A model generated the notes under the pieces. It did no database searches and was not told the origin of the DNA. It saw nothing but the letters and a program-made list of their open reading frames with translations. The position numbers and the translations under genes are program-made. A stretch of 64,000 nucleotides of DNA from Trematomus loennbergii. Its lineage: Eukaryota; Chordata; Actinopteri; Perciformes; Nototheniidae. This document shows positions 58,886-64,000 of this stretch, one piece after another. The stretch's first letter is position 1, and each line of letters starts with the position of its first letter. The DNA lies in the NCBI GenBank assembly GCA_012861695.1, contig JAAOOA010000263.1, positions 192,001-256,000 of the forward strand, read 5' to 3'.

Positions 58886-59148
58886 CAACCATCTTAATAA
58901 TAAACTTGGTTAAAACACATGAAATCAGTCAGACTTCAGACAGGCTGTTCTCCATTTTGACTGCGCTGGCTGTCACATGTTATGTAACTCTGACGAATCA
59001 GAAAACAGGAAATAACAAAAGTTACAACACTTGCAGAAGTCTCATGGACTCTAGGAGCAGATTGTTAACCAATAAGTTATTTTTGACATCCAGTTTGACA
59101 AGTAAATAATAAATGTGTTGAAAAGCAGATCCTAATGTTAACACTCAC

Positions 59149-59375
59149 CCTGTTGTTCTCCTCCTGTCGAGCTGTAAATGGCGTCTGGCAGTCTGACAAG
59201 TCTGACTTCCTACTTCACTTCCCTCCCCTGTCTGCAGCTCCTCCCTCTGTTTCATAACCAGCCTTATCAGCTGAACCAGTTCACACATACAGGGACTTTG
59301 TTCAGTGAGATAGAAAAACACATGCAGCTAAAACAAGCTCAACAAGTTATCAAAAGGACACAACATCCACACATC
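59149..59375 (-). other. NLR unit B, 5' UTR exon
   Basis: Donor GTGAGT after AGGAGGAGAACAACAG; the start is estimated from the TATA box at 59403-59412. No coding start in frame. Confidence 0.5.
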
Positions 59376-59402
59376 AGCGTCCATAGGATATAATTAAATC
59401 TG

Positions 59403-59412
59403 CTTTATATAA
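59403..59412 (-). promoter_or_regulatory. TATA box of NLR unit B
   Basis: TTATATAAAG on -, the same as in unit A. Confidence 0.45.
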
Positions 59413-59414
59413 CA

Positions 59415-60065
59415 AAAAATGAACAGCGACTTAAATAAAAACACAAGGCTACATTTAACTAATTTACAAGATGTGCCAAAATCAGGGCTGAAATAAAGAT
59501 TTCTCCTCCAGCAAGTGTTTTAAATAGGAGGAAAGTGTTTTAAATAGGGGCAGAGAAACAGGAGAGAATAAGGCTGCAGCACCTCACTGAAAAGTGTTTT
59601 AAATAGGAGGAAAGTGTGCAGGGATGCTCAAATTCGTGTTCATGCAGCCTCTAAATAATGGTATTACTGATTAAAAATCATTTCTAGGACAGAAAGTATT
59701 TTAAAAGTGAGAAAAACTATTTTAAATGGCTTAAAAAGCACTAAGTGATTTAAGTTCAGTTCCAAGTTTCCCCACAGGAGGGCTCCAGGGAGCGCATCAC
59801 CCAACATGAGCACAGTGCATTAACAGCAGAAAATACGATAAATAAAAAGGCAAATCAATTGATTAAAAGTGCAGGGAGGCTCCGCACCAGACACAGGTAC
59901 ATTCCTACATCCCCACAATAGTGACACTGATGGTTTAAAGTAGTTTCTGCGGGGAAAAGAGTGCTAAAAGTCTGCTAAAAATCTGATAACAGTGTGGTAA
60001 AAGTCTGACTGTTTCAGAGACCTATAGTAATGATACAATAAACCATTTACATCTAAAAGTATTGA
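59415..60065. other. Upstream region of NLR unit B
   Basis: Pair of 22480-23115. Repeated AAGTGTTTTAAATAGG motifs. No gene. Confidence 0.5.
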
Positions 60066-60835
60066 TTACAATTCCTTTTTATGGGGAAAAGTGCAGATGA
60101 GGTAATTTGGGTATTTTGGGCAAAACACTTCACCCAACCCTGTATATATATATACATAGTATGTTTTGAAGGAACTTGATAAATGATTAGCTATTCTCAA
60201 GTTTCATTGCTGCTTATCTGCCATTGCACAATTTCAACGGCATATATATATATATATATGCCGTTAAAAACTGCAATATAACCTGGCTGCCAAATCCTCA
60301 GAACTGTTACAGGATGTGTATTTTGTATAAATTGTATAACTTTTATTTTATTATATTTTTTTATCATATCACTTTTTTTTTACTTTAAATACTTTTTTTT
60401 GCATGTAACATATGTAACATTAAGCTGTCAGTGGCTCTTTTCTGCTGTAACAACATACATGTCCCCTCTGTCGGACTAATAAAGGTTTTCTGATTCTGAT
60501 CTGATTCTGAACTAGATGCTCAACAGCTCGCTTAACGGAACTTTGACGCTGGTATCAGTTTGGTTTCCACCAATCACGGGAGTATTGTGTATAGAAAGTG
60601 TTGAGTTATATTTCTTTACACCTTACATCCATGAAGGCAACATGACAGAGGGAGGGCTGTCACTCAGGATGCAAACTACTCTTTGGTAAGCCCGCCCCCC
60701 CCAAAGCAACATCAGGGCCAAAAGTTTGAGAGCGAAAAAAACGGTGAAACCTGAAAAACAAGATTTGAAACCGAAAAAATAATTGTTTGGAATCTGAAGA
60801 CGGAAAATCTGCAACTGAAAAAAAAGATTCAAATC
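60066..60835. mobile_element. Insertion specific to unit B with retroposon tail
   Basis: About 770 bases absent from unit A (break at AGTATTGA). Holds a palindrome AACGGCATATATATATATAT reading to GCCGTT at 60236-60266. At 60470-60510 a tail AATAAAGGTTTTCTGATTCT with repeats of CTGATT is typical of a non-LTR 3' end on +. No ORF of note. Confidence 0.5.
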
Positions 60836-61131
60836 AAAATGTATAAAAGGAGTGGAGCTGTCTTTTTATGAAAAGTAATTAAGCTCGCTCCGACTTCTTC
60901 TATTTTTTTTATCGAAAAAAGCGAACTATTCAGTCAGACAGCAATTTATTATATAAGTAAAGCAAGTACAATTTCAAGCACTTTAACCAAATCCAAGCAC
61001 TTTAACCAAAATTCAAGCACTTTAACCAAAATTCAAGCACTTTATCCAACATTCAAGCACTTTTCAAACCGGGAAAACACCACATGAAATTTCAAGCATT
61101 TTCAAGGATTTCCAGCACCGTACGAACCCTG
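60836..61131. mobile_element. hAT right end (ACGAACCCTG), unit B copy
   Basis: Pair of 23116-23386; four CAAGCACTTTAACC-type repeats, ending GCACCGTACGAACCCTG. Confidence 0.65.
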
Positions 61132-61509
61132 TCTGTCTTTTTTATTACAGTCATGAAAGTGGCAAAAAATTACAAATATAGATTTTTTTTATACTGGTTG
61201 ATATTTTTACTACACTACACAATTAAGGCCCACTTCAACTTAAGTTGAATAATGAGCAGCAGCTATACACTCTCACATTATTTGAAACACATGCTTTATA
61301 TGGGAATGATGTTAAATTGCATTGTCCTCCTATCAAATAAAATAAAAATAAAAAATCTCCAGCCTTCCTTATAAAACTCTTATCTCCAGACTTTAATGAT
61401 GCACTGGAGGAGGCCTTCCTGCCATGAGGAAGAGGGTAAATGTAAGTAATATCAGCTTCACCAACATATATACCTGTGACTTCTTCCTCAGATAAAACAG
61501 AGTGAGAGA

Positions 61510-61517
<8 letters not shown>
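61132..61517. other. Spacer paralogous to 33629-33897
   Basis: 61132-61392 repeats the sequence that follows satellite array 3; no satellite is present here. No gene. Confidence 0.6.
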
Positions 61518-61552
<35 letters not shown>

Positions 61553-61572
61553 GTGTGTGTGTGTGTGTGTGT

Positions 61573-61617
<45 letters not shown>
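61518..61617. repeat. (TG)n microsatellite
   Basis: TG run with GTGGTG interruptions. Confidence 0.97.
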
Positions 61618-61619
<2 letters not shown>

Positions 61620-61860
61620 AACGCTTATCAGGTGGTTTGTAAAGGAATACTAATTAATCACGTTAATAGGTCTGATAAAATACGCTTATCTTCATATTGC
61701 GACAATATTGTAGGGTTGACTATTTATTGTTATACGCACAATACCTACTGTGTACTTTTGGCAATGGCAATCTTAAGGTCCAGGCTTCTCCAACAATGCA
61801 ACATGCAATACACTTGCAACATAAAAGAAAAAGGCGTAACATGTGTGCATATGACACAAT

Positions 61861-64000
61861 CAACCCGGTATCACGGCAAGACGTGAACATGTGACGATCT
61901 ACCATGCTGGGAGACGTGAATATGTCACGGTTTCGTCCCTTCAAACGTGACAGTTACACGGTATTGTTAACATGGCCCAACCAGTGGAGAAATACCCGGA
62001 AGTGCCTAGCAAATGGTCTACCGCGCCTATTGGTCGGTTTTTATTGTCAAAATTAGATGTTTTTAATTTATTTTGTAATCGTCACACTCAATTTCGCCAA
62101 TGTTCTTGTTGCCCTAGCTGGTCGACACCTCTTTTAGCAGAAAACAAAGGCTACATTAATGTATTAAATCGATGTTAATCCATGTGTGTGGAGGTGAGGA
62201 TGTGGAATTAACGGACGTGACGTTGTGCGATTGCGTTGCCAGGCAACGCAATTTACAAACTCTTCAACTACAACCCGAATTATATTTTAAAACATTTTAA
62301 AATGCCTCACGAAGGCCTCACGAAATACTTTAATGTAAATTCAAATGTAAATGTGAAGGAATGTGTGTAATGTGGTGAATGACATTATTCACCCACGGAT
62401 CTATGGATTGGGGGTATTGTTCCGCACGGACATTTTAGTTAACCGGACTCCTGTTCATGTGAAATCCGAAAACATTTAAAAAAAAAAAAATACTTTATTC
62501 CGAGTTTGCTTGCTTTTCTCTTTGGAGGTCATCACATAACGGCATTGTAATACACGGTTCGGCTGCATTAAATATGACATATCTGCCGTAGTTCTGTATT
62601 ATAGAGCCCTGATGAGAAGACTTCTGGACAAACAGGAAGCACTGCCGCCAAAACTGAAAACGTGACGTGGATCATAAATATATCAGCAACTAAACAACAT
62701 CTTACATTTCTTTTCACACAATACGTCTCCTTGCAGTATCAATGCTAATTCGGCTGACTTTTATATTTGATCAATTGGTAGATAGGCTGTATTTACACCA
62801 TAACGGTGCACAGCTGATAGAAAGGGACACCTACTGGTTAAAGCACGTTATTGCATTTTATATTTATTATTTTTCACAAAAATGAAACCATCAATAGCAA
62901 AAACAGAATTAACTGTCATTAGTAAACCACTCAAATAAAAAAAATCATAAGTGGTTTTGTTTTACATATATTTTAAGGATAATAATAGCAATGTAACACT
63001 GTCTATGACACTTACTGTATAACACTGATTTGAAAAACATACAGAAAAAACTAATTCACTGCCCTTAATAAAGTATTTAAATATACATTTCAGGTGTGCT
63101 GTTTTGTTTAGATCATTAACATCTGGAGCTCTTTAATGTCCTTTTTGATTATTGTTACACCAGGTCTTGTCAAACCTTTATTCCATATTCAATATCCATT
63201 ACTAAACAAAACAGCAATTCTACTCCACTACAATTCAGAGGTTAACCTGGTATTTTTACTCCACTACATTTATTTTAGTTACTTTGCAGATTCTGATTAA
63301 TGATGTGAAATATAAACAACCCTTAAATCAGGCTTTAGTTACACCTGAGTAAAATTCAGGGAAAGGTGATTGTCAAGTGCCAACAATAAGGAGAGATATT
63401 TGATAGTTGCTGCTTGAGAAGACTAAACATTTATCTGCAGATCCCTATAAAGTATATCATTACTCGTTATTCTCTACTAATAGTTAATTAAAGACTGTAT
63501 ATAATGACTATTTTGCATATCCCTTTCAAGATTTCAAGATTTTCTAAGGTTCATTGACATATCATATACACAACTAATTCAATAACGTGCTTTAACCACT
63601 AGGTGTTGCACACAAGGTACACACAGCCATAATAACTTTGTATTATGAGTGTAGGACACTTGTGTATGTATAACATCTGAAGATGTGTAGTTTTATTCAT
63701 GTTTTCACATAATTGATTTGTAAAACATCACAGACAGAAAGGTATATCCGTCATTAACAGTAAGCTATTGCAATTCTGAATCCATAGATGTGTCTCCCAT
63801 CACCCAAATCCCCTGACTATTCTCTCAACTCAGTATTTACATTCTTATATTCAAAGAAAATCAGTAATATCTTTAAAAACGACAAGTCCTTTTATATCAG
63901 CTGTCCACCGTTATGGTGTAAATATAACCTATCTACCAATTGGATCAAATATAAAAGTCAGCCGAATTAGTATTGATACTGCAAGGAGACGTATTGTGTG
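61861..64000. mobile_element. Long fold-back element, right end outside window
   Basis: Starts CAACCCGGTATCACGGC, the same tip as 46998, and continues well past the point where the 46998 copy turns back. 62716-62812 is the reverse complement of 63904-64000, and 62828-62852 of 63578-63602. So the left arm is about 1 kb and the right arm has begun by 63.58 kb, with about 280 extra bases at 63606-63885. The interior (62860-63575) has no ORF and contains a dispersed ACTCCACTACA motif. Confidence 0.8.

Overview
The window is nuclear DNA of a teleost fish, most likely a percomorph. The evidence is the fish-specific FISNA-NACHT NLR genes, a tRNA-derived SINE carrying the teleost CCTTGAGCAAGGCACC body, L2, L1 and Gypsy retroelement remains, many hAT, TTA-flanked and TTAA-flanked DNA transposons, long (AC)n tracts and an AT-rich background. 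The species cannot be told from the sequence. Roughly a tenth of the window is host coding or UTR sequence. The rest is intron and layered mobile DNA.

Layout on the + strand: (1) 1-1829, probable 3' UTR of a + strand gene. (2) 1908-2589, first 57-bp satellite array. (3) about 2.6-22.5 kb, NLR unit A, transcribed on the - strand: promoter and 5' UTR exon at 22.4 kb, two short N-terminal exons at 20.5 and 20.0 kb, RING exon at 11.8 kb, FISNA-NACHT exon at 11.4-9.6 kb, LRR exons at 8.8, 7.6 and 7.1 kb, and candidate 3' exons at 5.95-5.6 kb. A nested DNA-transposon stack at 12.25-17.6 kb splits it. (4) 23.39-23.96 kb, second satellite array, followed directly by a 7.1-kb LTR element in - orientation whose pol is decayed. 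(5) 31.06-32.35 kb, a 49-bp minisatellite and two + strand exons of a Rab5 gene (closest to rab5b), the second with a damaged 3' end. (6) 32.56-33.45 kb, third satellite array. (7) about 37.1-61.1 kb, NLR unit B, a direct duplicate of unit A with the same exon order but different insertions: an L2 LINE broken by a THAP-bearing TIR element, a TTAA element, a TTA element, and a fold-back element that itself holds an L1 and a hAT. (8) 61.86 kb to the end, a larger copy of the fold-back element that leaves the window.

Units A and B are each other's control. At at least six insertions the sister unit keeps the empty site, so element ends and target duplications can be read to the base. The NLR product, if made, would carry short N-terminal SLKSDRSM repeats, a RING finger, FISNA-NACHT (Walker A GVAGVGKT, Walker [11 protein letters not shown]) and LRRs, the layout of the expanded teleost NLR (NLRC3-like) family of cytosolic sensors. 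Both copies carry frameshifts. Most are private to one copy and at least one looks shared, so each locus is either a pseudogene or affected by assembly indels. I found no CRISPR array, operon, plasmid or prokaryotic system, as expected for a vertebrate.
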